The notes: a model not told the origin generated them from the sequence alone. 49,896 bases of DNA from Lachnospiraceae bacterium (GCA_017483735.1 JAFUVF010000063.1:1-49896); one strand, 5' to 3'. Numbered from the stretch's first letter, positions 37,135 through 46,196 are shown. Program-made: numbers and translations.

Positions 37135-38886
37135 ATGATAAAGACAGTCAAGGACAATCTAAACGGATTCAAATTAGTTTCCCTTTTGACGCCTCTTGCA
37201 ATGATATTGGAAGTCATAATGGAGATGATAATCCCCCGCTATATGGCATCCATAGTGGATGACGGTGTCGCAAAGGGGGATATGGCGCATATATACCGTA
37301 TGGGCATTATGATGTTTGTAATGGCGCTCATCGGGCTTTTTGCGGGAATTGCGGGGGGTGCCTTCGGAGCGAGAGCCTCTGCGGGGCTTGCGAAGAACTT
37401 AAGAAAGTCCATGTATGACAGGATTCAGACCTTCTCCTTTTCAAATATAGACAAGTTTTCATCCGCAGGACTTGTGACGAGGCTTACCACGGATGTCACA
37501 AACGTGCAGAACGCATATCAGATGCTCCTTCGCATGGGTACAAGAGCACCCTTTTCCTTGATCTTTGCGATGATAATGGCATTTACGATAAACGCTAAGA
37601 TTTCTCTTATATATCTCGGCGCAGTAATACTTTTGTCGATATTTATCGCATTCATTATGAGCAGGGCTACTAAATACTTCAAGCAGACCTTTGAAAAATA
37701 TGATGAGCTCAACGCTTCCGTGGAGGAAAACGTATCCGCAATAAGAGTTGTAAAGGCATTTGTCAGAGAGGATTATGAGAACGACAAATTCACAAAGGCG
37801 ACGAAAAATCTCTACAATATGTTTATGAATGCGGAGAAGACGATTATCACGAATATGCCTGTGATGTCCGCCACGGTATATACCTCCATACTTCTCATAA
37901 GCTGGATAGGGGCGAAGATGATAGTTGCGGGAGACCTTTCAACCGGAAATCTTATGAACCTTCTTACTTACTGTATGAATATTTTGATGAGCCTAATGAT
38001 GCTTTCGATGATATTCGTAATGATTACCATGTCCTCCGCTTCATTGAACAGAATAAGCGAGGTGTTGAGGGAGGAAACAGACATAAAGAATTCCGAAGCT
38101 CCAATATATGAGGTCAGGAACGGGGAAATCGAATTTAAGAGCGTAAGCTTTTCATACAACAAAAACGGCGAAAAGCCCGTGCTTAACAATATAAATCTGA
38201 AAATAAATTCCGGCGAAACCATAGGCATAATCGGCGGTACTGGCTCGTCAAAGACAAGCCTCGTAAATCTTATAAGCCGTCTCTACGACGTATCCGAAGG
38301 GAGTGTTATGGTAGGCGGAGCGGATGTTAAGAATTATGACCTTGAAACCCTGAGGGACAAGGTATCAGTTGTGCTGCAGAAAAATGTACTCTTCTCAGGA
38401 ACCATTTTGGAAAATCTAAGATGGGGAGATGAGAACGCAAGCCTTGAGGACTGCAAAAGGGTATGCCGCATGGCATGTGCGGATGAGTTTATAGAAAAGC
38501 TTCCCGACAAGTACGATACCTTTATCGAGCAGGGAGGAAGCAATGTCTCCGGAGGACAGAGGCAGCGTCTGTGTATCGCAAGAGCGCTTCTTAAAAAGCC
38601 GAAGGTGCTTATTCTGGACGATTCCACCAGCGCTGTGGATACTGCGACGGATGCAAAGATAAGAAGGGCTTTTGCGGAGGAGATTCCTGATACAACGAAG
38701 CTCATAATTGCCCAGAGGGTATCCTCTATTCAGAGCGCCGACAGGATAATCGTAATGGATGACGGCGAGGTTGTGGGCTTTGGCACTCACGAAGAGCTTC
38801 TTTCGGGCAACGAGATATACAGGGATGTATATGAGTCGCAGACCGGCGGAAGCGGGGACTTTGACGAGAATGGGGGTGCTCAGTAA
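37135..38886 (+). CDS. ABC exporter subunit with degenerate ATPase site (heterodimer partner 1)
   Basis: A 583-residue half-transporter: six-helix membrane domain (about 1-320) and ATPase domain. The P-loop reads IIGGTGSSKTS (third Gly is Ser), the signature is NVSGGQRQR, the Walker B is LILDDSTSAVD with Asp where the catalytic Glu should be, and the switch His is Gln (IIAQRVSS). This is the pattern of the non-catalytic-site half in heterodimeric exporters such as TM287/288. It overlaps its partner by 1 bp (TAATG). Substrates of this group are often drugs, lipids or peptides; the specific one is unknown. Confidence 0.92.
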   Translation: MIKTVKDNLNGFKLVSLLTPLAMILEVIMEMIIPRYMASIVDDGVAKGDMAHIYRMGIMMFVMALIGLFAGIAGGAFGARASAGLAKNLRKSMYDRIQTFSFSNIDKFSSAGLVTRLTTDVTNVQNAYQMLLRMGTRAPFSLIFAMIMAFTINAKISLIYLGAVILLSIFIAFIMSRATKYFKQTFEKYDELNASVEENVSAIRVVKAFVREDYENDKFTKATKNLYNMFMNAEKTIITNMPVMSATVYTSILLISWIGAKMIVAGDLSTGNLMNLLTYCMNILMSLMMLSMIFVMITMSSASLNRISEVLREETDIKNSEAPIYEVRNGEIEFKSVSFSYNKNGEKPVLNNINLKINSGETIGIIGGTGSSKTSLVNLISRLYDVSEGSVMVGGADVKNYDLETLRDKVSVVLQKNVLFSGTILENLRWGDENASLEDCKRVCRMACADEFIEKLPDKYDTFIEQGGSNVSGGQRQRLCIARALLKKPKVLILDDSTSAVDTATDAKIRRAFAEEIPDTTKLIIAQRVSSIQSADRIIVMDDGEVVGFGTHEELLSGNEIYRDVYESQTGGSGDFDENGGAQ

Positions 38887-40814
38887 TGGCTGAAACAAAG
38901 GTAAAGGAAGTCAAAATGGGCGGTCCCGGCGGAAGGATGAGAGGTCCCAGACCAAAGCTGGAAAATCCGGGTAAGCTTATTAAGAGGCTTTTCGGATATA
39001 TATTTAAGTATTATGCGCCCCATATGGCAGTGGTGGTGGTGTGCATCGTCGTGGGTGTTTTGGCGAGCGTGCAGGGAACCTTGTTTACAAAGACCCTCAT
39101 AGACAGCTATATTGCACCGCTTTTACTTGCGGACAATCCCGATTTTGCGCCGCTTGGCAGGGCAATCATAAGGGTTGCCGCTTTCTACGGCATAGGCGTA
39201 TTATCCACATGGATATACAGCCGCATAATGATTGAGGTCACACAGGGCACGATGAAACGCATAAGGGACGATATGTTTACGCATATGGAGAGCCTTCCCA
39301 TCAAATATTTCGACACCCATGCGCATGGCGACATTATGTCCATGTACACTAACGATATCGATACGCTAAGGCAGATGATAAGCCAGAGCATGCCCCAGAT
39401 GTTTAACAGCCTTATAACGATAATAAGCGTGCTTGTGAGCATGGTCGCTTTGAGCATACCGCTTACCGGGCTTACGCTCTTTGTAGTGTTTATAATGCTC
39501 TTTACGACCAAAAAGGTGGCAGGGCAGTCGGGAAAGTTTTTCCTTTCCCAGCAGAAGGATTTGGGCTCATTAAACGGCTACATTGAGGAGATGATCAAGG
39601 GGCAGAAGGTGGTAAAGGTGTTTAACCATGAGGAGAAATCCGTGGAAAAATTCGATGAGCTCAACCAAAATCTCTACAATTCCGCATATAATGCAAACCA
39701 GTTTGCAAATATAGTTGGTCCCATAAATGCACAGCTTGGTAATGTGAGCTATGTGCTGTGTGCGATGTTAGGCGGGATATTGGTGCTCAAAAATATTGGA
39801 GGCTTTACCGTCGGAGGGCTTGCCTCGTTCCTCACGTTCAACAAAAGCTTCAATATGCCCATAAACCAGATAAGCATGCAATTTAATTCAATCGTTATGG
39901 CGCTTGCCGGAGCGGACAGGATATTTAAGCTTCTTGACGAGGAGCCTGAGCTTGACGAGGGATATGTTACCTTGGTAAACGCAAAGGAAGTGGACGGAAG
40001 GCTTACGGAAAGCAGTGAGCGCACCGGTAAGTGGGCATGGAAGCATTACCACAAGGCCACGGATACCACGGATTATGTGGAGCTTAAGGGGGATGTGGAG
40101 TTTAATGATGTGGACTTCGGCTACAACGACGAAAAGATTGTGCTCCACAATATAAAGATGTTTGCGACGCCGGGGCAGAAGATAGCCTTTGTGGGCTCTA
40201 CAGGCGCAGGAAAGACCACCATAACAAACCTGATAAACCGCTTCTACGATATACAGGACGGAAAAATCAGATATGACGGCATAAATGTGAACAAGATAAA
40301 AAAGGCGGACTTACGGCGCTCTCTCGGAATGGTTTTGCAGGATACACATCTTTTTACCGGCACGGTAATGGAGAATATACGCTTCGGAAGACTTGATGCC
40401 ACGGATGAGGAGGTCATAAAAGCGGCGAAGCTTGCAAATGCGGACGGCTTTATAAAAAGACTTCAGGAGGGATACAATACTGTGCTTACGGGGGATGGCG
40501 CAAATCTTTCGCAGGGACAGCGCCAGCTTCTTGCCATAGCGAGGGCTGCAATAGCCGACCCGCCGGTGCTCATACTTGACGAGGCTACAAGCTCAATCGA
40601 CACAAGAACGGAGCGCATCGTGCAGGAGGGCATGGACAGGCTTATGAAGGGCAGAACCACCTTTGTCATTGCACACAGGCTTTCCACCGTAAAGAATTCG
40701 GATTGTATAATGGTTCTTGAAAACGGAAGGATAATCGAGAGAGGAACACATGACGATCTGATAGCGGAGAAGGGAAAATACTACAGTCTGTATACAGGAA
40801 ACGCCATAGCATAA
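38886..40814 (+). CDS. ABC exporter subunit with canonical ATPase site (heterodimer partner 2)
   Basis: A 642-residue half-transporter. An N-terminal Gly/Arg/Pro-rich stretch (KMGGPGGRMRGPRPKLENPG) precedes the six-helix membrane domain. The ATPase domain has P-loop STGAGKTT near 438, signature NLSQGQRQL (Gln instead of Gly), Walker B LILDEATSSID with catalytic Glu, and switch His in VIAHRLST. Together with the first half it makes one good and one degenerate ATP site. A terminator follows directly after the stop codon and serves also the opposing GGDEF gene. Confidence 0.93.
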   Translation: MAETKVKEVKMGGPGGRMRGPRPKLENPGKLIKRLFGYIFKYYAPHMAVVVVCIVVGVLASVQGTLFTKTLIDSYIAPLLLADNPDFAPLGRAIIRVAAFYGIGVLSTWIYSRIMIEVTQGTMKRIRDDMFTHMESLPIKYFDTHAHGDIMSMYTNDIDTLRQMISQSMPQMFNSLITIISVLVSMVALSIPLTGLTLFVVFIMLFTTKKVAGQSGKFFLSQQKDLGSLNGYIEEMIKGQKVVKVFNHEEKSVEKFDELNQNLYNSAYNANQFANIVGPINAQLGNVSYVLCAMLGGILVLKNIGGFTVGGLASFLTFNKSFNMPINQISMQFNSIVMALAGADRIFKLLDEEPELDEGYVTLVNAKEVDGRLTESSERTGKWAWKHYHKATDTTDYVELKGDVEFNDVDFGYNDEKIVLHNIKMFATPGQKIAFVGSTGAGKTTITNLINRFYDIQDGKIRYDGINVNKIKKADLRRSLGMVLQDTHLFTGTVMENIRFGRLDATDEEVIKAAKLANADGFIKRLQEGYNTVLTGDGANLSQGQRQLLAIARAAIADPPVLILDEATSSIDTRTERIVQEGMDRLMKGRTTFVIAHRLSTVKNSDCIMVLENGRIIERGTHDDLIAEKGKYYSLYTGNAIA

Positions 40815-40818
40815 ATAA

Positions 40819-40852
40819 AAAGCGATAAGACTTAAGACAGCCTTATCGCTTT
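40819..40852. terminator. Bidirectional terminator between ABC exporter and GGDEF gene
   Basis: AAAGCGATAAG pairs with CTTATCGCTTT over 11 bp with a 12-nt loop. A and T runs on each side suit both strands. The last codons of the GGDEF gene lie inside it. Confidence 0.8.
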
Positions 40853-42391
40853 CATTTCTTTCTTTCTGACATACATTGCCTTGTCGGCACGCTTGAATAC
40901 ATTTTCCGCATTGTTGTCTATCGCAGGGTCGAAGAAAGCCACTCCGATGGAGGCGGATACCCTTTCCCACTGAGGAAGATCATTCTTTTCCGCAAGCTCA
41001 TCGAGCTTTGCATTGAACTTGTCAACGAGCTCATCGACATTTTTAAGGTCATCATTTTGGAGAATCACCACGAACTCATCCCCGCCTATGCGGAATACAG
41101 GAGAGTGCTCGAAAATGTGACATATTATGTAGCATAGATTCTTTATTGCGGTATTTCCCTTGTCATGCCCGTAGGTGTCGTTGATGCGCTTGAGGAAGTT
41201 CAAATCTATCATTGCGATACCGAATTTTGCGTTCCCCTCTGCAATGCTCCATTCAAGATGCTTTATCTCGTTGTCATAGGCATTCTTGTTCCTGATGCCG
41301 GTAAGAGCGTCCTTGTTTGCAAGCTCATGCATTATATCCGCACGACGCTTTGTGCTGTCAAGCTCCTTTGTGGTGCTTAGGAGGCTCTGCATATAGTTTT
41401 CAATCTCTAAAATCATTGCGGCAATCTCCTCAGATAATGAGGAAATCTCGTTGTTGCCGTATATGTTTTTCTCTATATCGCTCGCTATTGAAGGGTCTTT
41501 TTCCAAAGTATAGTTGCGGATGCTGGATTCGAGACGCACTATTCTGGAGATATAGAGCTTGTTTATAACATATATTGCAAGGACGGAGAAGAGGATAAGC
41601 ACTGCAGCCGTTCCCGCAATCTGTAAGAAGGTGTTCCTGAGTATTTCACGGTTTACCCTTTCTATGGCTATCTCGGCGCCGATTACGCCGATTTCCCTGC
41701 CGTTCACAAATACCGGAACATAGTACGCATAGGTCTTTCCGTATTCATTGTCGTAATAATCATATCCGGAGGGGGTTGTACCCGTATCCCATGCCTCCCA
41801 CATAACCTGATGTCTCTCTATAACCTCGGGAACGGTAATCCCCAAGTCAATATAATCTTTTCCGTCTATGGTCTTTATTTCTCTTGTGGCATCCAGCATA
41901 TATGTCATATAATGATCCTGCGTCAGATCGGGAACCAGATAGTAGACATAAATAAGATTAAAGTCATCCCTTGTCTGTTCAAAGGTAAGAAGATAGTATT
42001 CAAATTTGTACTTTGTATAAGCCATCTTCACATCATCCGAAAGGTCGTCAAAGGCAATGGTCTTTCCGATAATCTCGCCGGGATATTTTTCAGCAAAGAG
42101 CTTTTCAAAGGCTTCTCTTTCGGGGGTAGAGTCGGCAAAGTCGATATCTACATTCATCTCCTGACAATGCTCCAAAAAGTAATTCTGGAACCATACGAAA
42201 TCGTCGTCGTCCGCAACGATAAGATTAGACAGATGGACGGCTATATCATGGATATTCTCTTCGCATTGCGCCTTGTATATCTCTGTCTGCCTCACATAGG
42301 TATTTATACCGGAAACCGTAAGAGTGGCAAAAATAAATATGAAGAAAATAAGGGCTATCTTAAATATCAGGCTGTCGGTTCTTTTTTTCAT
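40832..42391 (-). CDS. Membrane diguanylate cyclase with extracytoplasmic sensor (GGDEF)
   Basis: A 519-residue protein. A first membrane segment at about 9-29 is followed by an extracytoplasmic sensor of about 230 residues, Cache-like in layout (YYVPVFVNGREIGVIGAEI before the second membrane segment at about 262-285), then a coiled linker and a GGDEF domain with FRIGGDEFVVIL near 436. The I-site is absent: the positions before GGDEF read EHSPVFRI instead of RxxD. The start has GGGAGGGAG upstream on the - strand. It diverges from the uronate operon. The ligand is unknown. Confidence 0.92.
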   Translation of the reverse strand: MKKRTDSLIFKIALIFFIFIFATLTVSGINTYVRQTEIYKAQCEENIHDIAVHLSNLIVADDDDFVWFQNYFLEHCQEMNVDIDFADSTPEREAFEKLFAEKYPGEIIGKTIAFDDLSDDVKMAYTKYKFEYYLLTFEQTRDDFNLIYVYYLVPDLTQDHYMTYMLDATREIKTIDGKDYIDLGITVPEVIERHQVMWEAWDTGTTPSGYDYYDNEYGKTYAYYVPVFVNGREIGVIGAEIAIERVNREILRNTFLQIAGTAAVLILFSVLAIYVINKLYISRIVRLESSIRNYTLEKDPSIASDIEKNIYGNNEISSLSEEIAAMILEIENYMQSLLSTTKELDSTKRRADIMHELANKDALTGIRNKNAYDNEIKHLEWSIAEGNAKFGIAMIDLNFLKRINDTYGHDKGNTAIKNLCYIICHIFEHSPVFRIGGDEFVVILQNDDLKNVDELVDKFNAKLDELAEKNDLPQWERVSASIGVAFFDPAIDNNAENVFKRADKAMYVRKKEMKAIRLS

Positions 42392-42543
42392 TGCGGACTC
42401 CCTCCCATAAACTAAACGTGCCTGTTACTTCTGATTGCATTTTTGTTTATCATACCACAGGTCAAATGAAATTTCCATAAAATAAATAAAATGGCTTGTT
42501 AAAAAAATGTCACAATTTTAGGCATAAAAACGGAAGTTTTTTG

Positions 42544-42572
42544 TTGGATTTGACCTTTTATTATGCTATAAT
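42544..42572 (+). promoter_or_regulatory. Promoter of the uronate operon
   Basis: TTGGAT, 17 bp, then TATAAT with an extended -10 (TGC-TATAAT). It lies 60 bp before kduI. The weak -35 fits a regulated promoter. Confidence 0.7.
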
Positions 42573-42584
42573 GGGATTTGTATA

Positions 42585-42605
42585 TCGGTGTGATTCAGAT
42601 ACCGA
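42585..42605 (+). promoter_or_regulatory. Candidate operator downstream of the kduI promoter
   Basis: An inverted repeat TCGGT-N11-ACCGA sits about 6 bp after the expected transcription start, where a repressor would block initiation. Flanking bases extend the symmetry slightly. No regulator gene is adjacent. Confidence 0.4.
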
Positions 42606-42632
42606 AAAAAGCTATGAAAGAGAGGCATTGCG

Positions 42633-43493
42633 GTGGAACTTAGAACAGCAGTATCACCACGGGATGTGAAGCACTATACCACAGAGCGCCTGCGTGAAGA
42701 ATTTCTTATACAGAATCTCTTCGTACCCGGCGAAATAAAGCTGGTATACAGCCACATCGACCGTATCATCACTGGTGCATGCGTACCTACTTCTCCCATT
42801 AAGCTGACGGCAGGGGACGAGCTCAGGGCGGAATATTTCTGCGAGAGACGTGAACTCGGCGTCATCAATATCGGCGGAGCGGGCACCATTACCATTGACG
42901 GAAAGACCTACAAGGTAGGCTACAAGGAGGGAATGTATATAGGTATGGGTTCGAAGGACATAACCTTTGATTCCGACGACAAGAATACTCCCGCAAAATT
43001 CTATTTAAATTCAGCTCCCGCACACAAGACATATCCCACGGTGCTTATCAAGCCCGAGGGAACTCCCGCAGAGGATGTGGTTATCATCAAGCCGGAGAAC
43101 AAAAAAGAGCTTGGGCGCATGGAGGATGCAAATCACAGAACCATCAACAAGTACATACTTCCCGGACAGGTGGAGAGCTGCCAGCTGGAGATGGGAATGA
43201 CAAAGCTCGAGCCCGGAAGCATCTGGAATACCATGCCCTGCCACACTCACGACAGACGCATGGAGGTATATCTCTATTTCGATATTCCGGAGGATGCCTT
43301 TGTAATGCACTTTATGGGAGAACCTCAGGAGACGAGACATATCGTTATGAGAAACGAGGAGGCTGTAATATCCCCGTCCTGGTCCATCCATTCCGGCGCA
43401 GGAAGTCAGGCATACACCTTTATATGGGGTATGGTCGGAGAGAATCAGGACTTCGACGATATGGATGATGTGAGAAACCAGGACCTCAAGTAA
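42633..43493 (+). CDS. kduI: 5-dehydro-4-deoxy-D-glucuronate isomerase
   Basis: Isomerises 5-keto-4-deoxyuronate, from unsaturated uronates of pectin, to 2,5-diketo-3-deoxygluconate. The 286 residues align along the whole length of E. coli KduI (278). Motifs include LVYSHIDRIITGACVPT, RRELGVINIGGAGTI, and the cupin metal ligands H204-x-H206-x4-E211 in CHTHDRRMEVYLYF with a later His in WSIHSGAG. The start is GTG at 42633 with AGAGAGG in front. First gene of the uronate operon. Confidence 0.96.
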   Translation: MELRTAVSPRDVKHYTTERLREEFLIQNLFVPGEIKLVYSHIDRIITGACVPTSPIKLTAGDELRAEYFCERRELGVINIGGAGTITIDGKTYKVGYKEGMYIGMGSKDITFDSDDKNTPAKFYLNSAPAHKTYPTVLIKPEGTPAEDVVIIKPENKKELGRMEDANHRTINKYILPGQVESCQLEMGMTKLEPGSIWNTMPCHTHDRRMEVYLYFDIPEDAFVMHFMGEPQETRHIVMRNEEAVISPSWSIHSGAGSQAYTFIWGMVGENQDFDDMDDVRNQDLK

Positions 43494-43505
43494 AAGGTAA
43501 TCATT

Positions 43506-43649
43506 ATGGAGGCAATGGAAGTGCCAAATGAAGAATTTAAAAGCATAATGGAGATGGTTGTTCTGATAATCGAAAAGAGTAAGGATAAAGAGGAAGCCCT
43601 TAAGGATATAAAGGGGCTGACGATTTTAAAAGGTGGAAAAGAAGAATAA
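43506..43649 (+). CDS. Small protein of 47 residues in the uronate operon
   Basis: The frame from ATG 43506 (AAAGG 7 bp upstream) to TAA 43647 encodes a charged helical peptide starting MEAMEVPNEEFKSIMEMVVL and rich in Glu and Lys. It fills the gap between kduI and the dehydrogenase gene with only 12 and 16 bp on its two sides, so it is probably a real gene. No function or family is recognised. Confidence 0.6.
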   Translation: MEAMEVPNEEFKSIMEMVVLIIEKSKDKEEALKDIKGLTILKGGKEE

Positions 43650-43665
43650 AACAGGAGGGTTAGAA

Positions 43666-44532
43666 ATGGCAAACATTATCGACAAATTCCGCTTGGACGG
43701 CAAGGTAGCATGGATCACCGGTGCTTCATACGGACTGGGACTTGCTTATGCAACGGCTTATGCGGAGGCAGGCGCAAAGATTGCGTTCAACGACATCAAT
43801 CAGGAGCTCGTTGACAGGGGGCTTTCCGAGTACAAGAAGCTCGGCATAGAGGCTTACGGCGCAGTCTGCGACGTTACAAAGGAGGATCAGGTTGCAAAGT
43901 TTGTATCCGATGTAAAGGCAAAGCTCGGCTCCATCGACATCCTCGTAAACAATGCGGGAATCATCAAGAGAATCCCCATGCATGAGATGAAGATAGAGGA
44001 GTGGAATCAGGTTATCAATGTAGACCTTACAGGTCCTTTCATCTGCGCAAAGGCAGTGCTTCCCGATATGATAGAGAAGCAGTCCGGAAAGATCATCAAT
44101 GCATGCTCAATGATGAGTGAGTTCGGACGTGAGACCGTTTCCGCATATGCGGCTGCAAAGGGCGGTCTTAAGATGCTTACCAGAAATATCTGTTCCGAAT
44201 ATGGTCAGTTCAATATTCAGTGTAATGCTATCGGACCCGGATACATTGCAACTCCTCAGACCGCACCTCTTAGAGAGAAGCAGGCTGACGGCTCAATGCA
44301 TCCCTTCGACAGATTCATCCGCTCAAAGACTCCCGCACAGCGCTGGGGAAAGACGGAGGATCTTATGGGACTTGCGGTATTCCTTGCATCTCCCGCATCC
44401 GATTTCATAAACGGACAGGTCGTTTATATCGACGGCGGTATCTCCGCATATATCGGCCAGGACCCCGGAAACTTAGATCCTTCCAAGTTTGCGGCTGAAG
44501 AAGAGGATGATACCATCAAGGTAAATGACTGA
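43666..44532 (+). CDS. kduD: SDR dehydrogenase, KduD / gluconate 5-dehydrogenase type
   Basis: A 288-residue short-chain dehydrogenase that most likely reduces 2,5-diketo-3-deoxygluconate to 2-keto-3-deoxygluconate. The Rossmann motif is T18-G-A-S-Y-G-L-G25, NNAG is present, the catalytic pair is Y-x3-K in SAYAAAKGG, and the Ser is in NACSMMSEFG. The start is the ATG at 43666 with AGGAGGG in front; the longer GTG start at 43633 would overlap that site. The call rests on position between kduI and eda; by sequence alone gluconate 5-dehydrogenase is an alternative. The C-terminal acidic tail (EEEDDT) is extra. Confidence 0.85.
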   Translation: MANIIDKFRLDGKVAWITGASYGLGLAYATAYAEAGAKIAFNDINQELVDRGLSEYKKLGIEAYGAVCDVTKEDQVAKFVSDVKAKLGSIDILVNNAGIIKRIPMHEMKIEEWNQVINVDLTGPFICAKAVLPDMIEKQSGKIINACSMMSEFGRETVSAYAAAKGGLKMLTRNICSEYGQFNIQCNAIGPGYIATPQTAPLREKQADGSMHPFDRFIRSKTPAQRWGKTEDLMGLAVFLASPASDFINGQVVYIDGGISAYIGQDPGNLDPSKFAAEEEDDTIKVND

Positions 44533-44551
44533 GCGCAGGAAAGGTAAAATT

Positions 44552-45187
44552 ATGAAGATAGCACTTATAAATGAAAATTCACAGGCGGCAAAGAACGAGA
44601 TCATCTTTAACACTCTTAAGAAGGTGGCGGAGCAGTACGGTCACACTGTGGACAATTACGGTATGTACGGAGCCGACGACCCCAATTCCCTCACATATGT
44701 GCAGAACGGAATATTGGCGGCAGTGCTTTTGAATTCAAAGGCAGCGGATTTCGTGGTAACGGGATGCGGCACAGGCGAGGGCGCAATGCTTGCCTGCAAT
44801 TCCTTCCCCGGAGTACTCTGCGGACATATCGAGTCCCCTCTTGACGCATACCTCTTTACACAGGTAAATGACGGCAACTGTGTGGCACTTCCCTTTGCAG
44901 AGAATTACGGATGGGGCGGAGAGCTCAATCTGCAATACATCTTTGAAAAGCTCTTCGTAGCTCCCGGTGGCGGCGGATATCCCCCGGAGAGAGTGGAGCC
45001 CGAGCAGAGGAACAAAAAGATATTGGATAAGGTAAAGGAGGTTACCCATACGGATATGGTAACAATCCTTAAAAATCTTGACAGAGAGCTTGTAAAGGGA
45101 GCACTTTCCGGCTCGAAGTTCAAGGAATTATTCTTTGCAAACTGCAAAGACGAAGCTATAGCAAACGCAGTAAAAGAGATTGTTTAA
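44552..45187 (+). CDS. RpiB/LacA/LacB-family sugar isomerase, DhuI-like
   Basis: A 211-residue protein of the ribose-5-phosphate isomerase B superfamily. The signature VTGCGTGEGAMLACN gives the Cys/Gly motif near residue 71, and the N terminus MKIALINENSQAAKNEI is typical. The family branch includes streptococcal DhuI, which isomerises the same 4-deoxy-5-ketouronate as KduI. The start is ATG at 44552 with AGGAAAGG in front, 19 bp after the dehydrogenase stop. Its presence next to kduI suggests either a second route or a different sugar acid substrate. Confidence 0.8.
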   Translation: MKIALINENSQAAKNEIIFNTLKKVAEQYGHTVDNYGMYGADDPNSLTYVQNGILAAVLLNSKAADFVVTGCGTGEGAMLACNSFPGVLCGHIESPLDAYLFTQVNDGNCVALPFAENYGWGGELNLQYIFEKLFVAPGGGGYPPERVEPEQRNKKILDKVKEVTHTDMVTILKNLDRELVKGALSGSKFKELFFANCKDEAIANAVKEIV

Positions 45188-45200
45188 AGGAGGACGGTAG

Positions 45201-46166
45201 ATGTTACCAGTATTAGAGAAAATCAGTAAGATTGGTATTGTTCCTGTCGTAAAGATAGACAATGCCAAGGATGCGGAGCCTTTGGCCCGTGCTCTCTGCA
45301 ACGGAGGACTTCCCTGCGCAGAGGTTACCTTCCGTACCGATGCGGCAGCGGAGGCGATCAAGATTATGGCGGATAAGTTCCCTGATATGTGTGTCGGCGC
45401 AGGCACCGTATTAAACAGCGCACAGGTAGATGCGGCAGTGGAAGCGGGCGCTAAGTTCATCGTAAGCCCGGGACTCAATCCCAAGACCGTAAAGTATTGT
45501 GTGGACAAGGGTATTCCCATCACGCCCGGAACCTCAAGCCCCAGCGATATCGAGCAGGCTATCGAGCTTGGACTTGATGTGGTTAAGTTCTTCCCCGCAG
45601 AGCAGTCCGGCGGATTGGCTAAGATTAAGGCTATGGCGGCTCCCTATGTGAATATGAAGTTTATGCCCACAGGCGGCGTAAATGCAAAGAATTTGACTTC
45701 ATATCTCGACTTCCCGAAGATCATCGCCTGCGGCGGCTCATGGATGGTTCCCGGAGATTTGATCAATGCGGGAGAGTGGGACAAGATTGAAGAGCTTACA
45801 AGAGAGGCTGTTCAGACCATGCTCGGCTTCGAGATTGCACACGTAGGCGTAAACTGCGAGAACGAGGCGGAGGCAGAGAAGGCTGCAAAGCGCTTCTCCT
45901 TCATCTTCGGACTTCCCTACAAGCCCGGAAATTCATCAATCTTCTCCGGCGGCGCTGTAGAGTTTATGAAGACTCCCTATCTTGGGAAGAATGGTCATAT
46001 CGCTATAAGAACCAACTATCCTGAGAGAGCGGTCAATTACCTCGAGACTGTGCTCAAGGTAGAGTTTGATGAGTCCACCGCAAAGAAGGATGACAAGGGC
46101 AACCTTAAGGCAATCTATCTCAAGGAAGAGATTGCGGGATTCGCAGTACATATCGTAAAGAGATAA
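45201..46166 (+). CDS. eda: KDPG/KHG aldolase fused to a VOC-like domain
   Basis: Cleaves 2-keto-3-deoxy-6-phosphogluconate to pyruvate and glyceraldehyde-3-phosphate. Residues 1-209 are the class I aldolase barrel with E41 (AEVTFRTD), VGAGTVLN and the Schiff-base Lys129 (LDVVKFFPAE). A normal enzyme ends there. Residues about 210-321 form an extra domain (EIAHVGVNCENEAEAEKAAK, HIAIRTNYPERAVNYLE, GFAVHIVKR) that looks like a vicinal-oxygen-chelate (glyoxalase-type) domain. AAAGGAGG precedes the ATG. The operon position fits the pathway. Confidence 0.9.
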   Translation: MLPVLEKISKIGIVPVVKIDNAKDAEPLARALCNGGLPCAEVTFRTDAAAEAIKIMADKFPDMCVGAGTVLNSAQVDAAVEAGAKFIVSPGLNPKTVKYCVDKGIPITPGTSSPSDIEQAIELGLDVVKFFPAEQSGGLAKIKAMAAPYVNMKFMPTGGVNAKNLTSYLDFPKIIACGGSWMVPGDLINAGEWDKIEELTREAVQTMLGFEIAHVGVNCENEAEAEKAAKRFSFIFGLPYKPGNSSIFSGGAVEFMKTPYLGKNGHIAIRTNYPERAVNYLETVLKVEFDESTAKKDDKGNLKAIYLKEEIAGFAVHIVKR

Positions 46167-46196
46167 TTAACAATTTTGTAGAAAGGAATATTAAAA

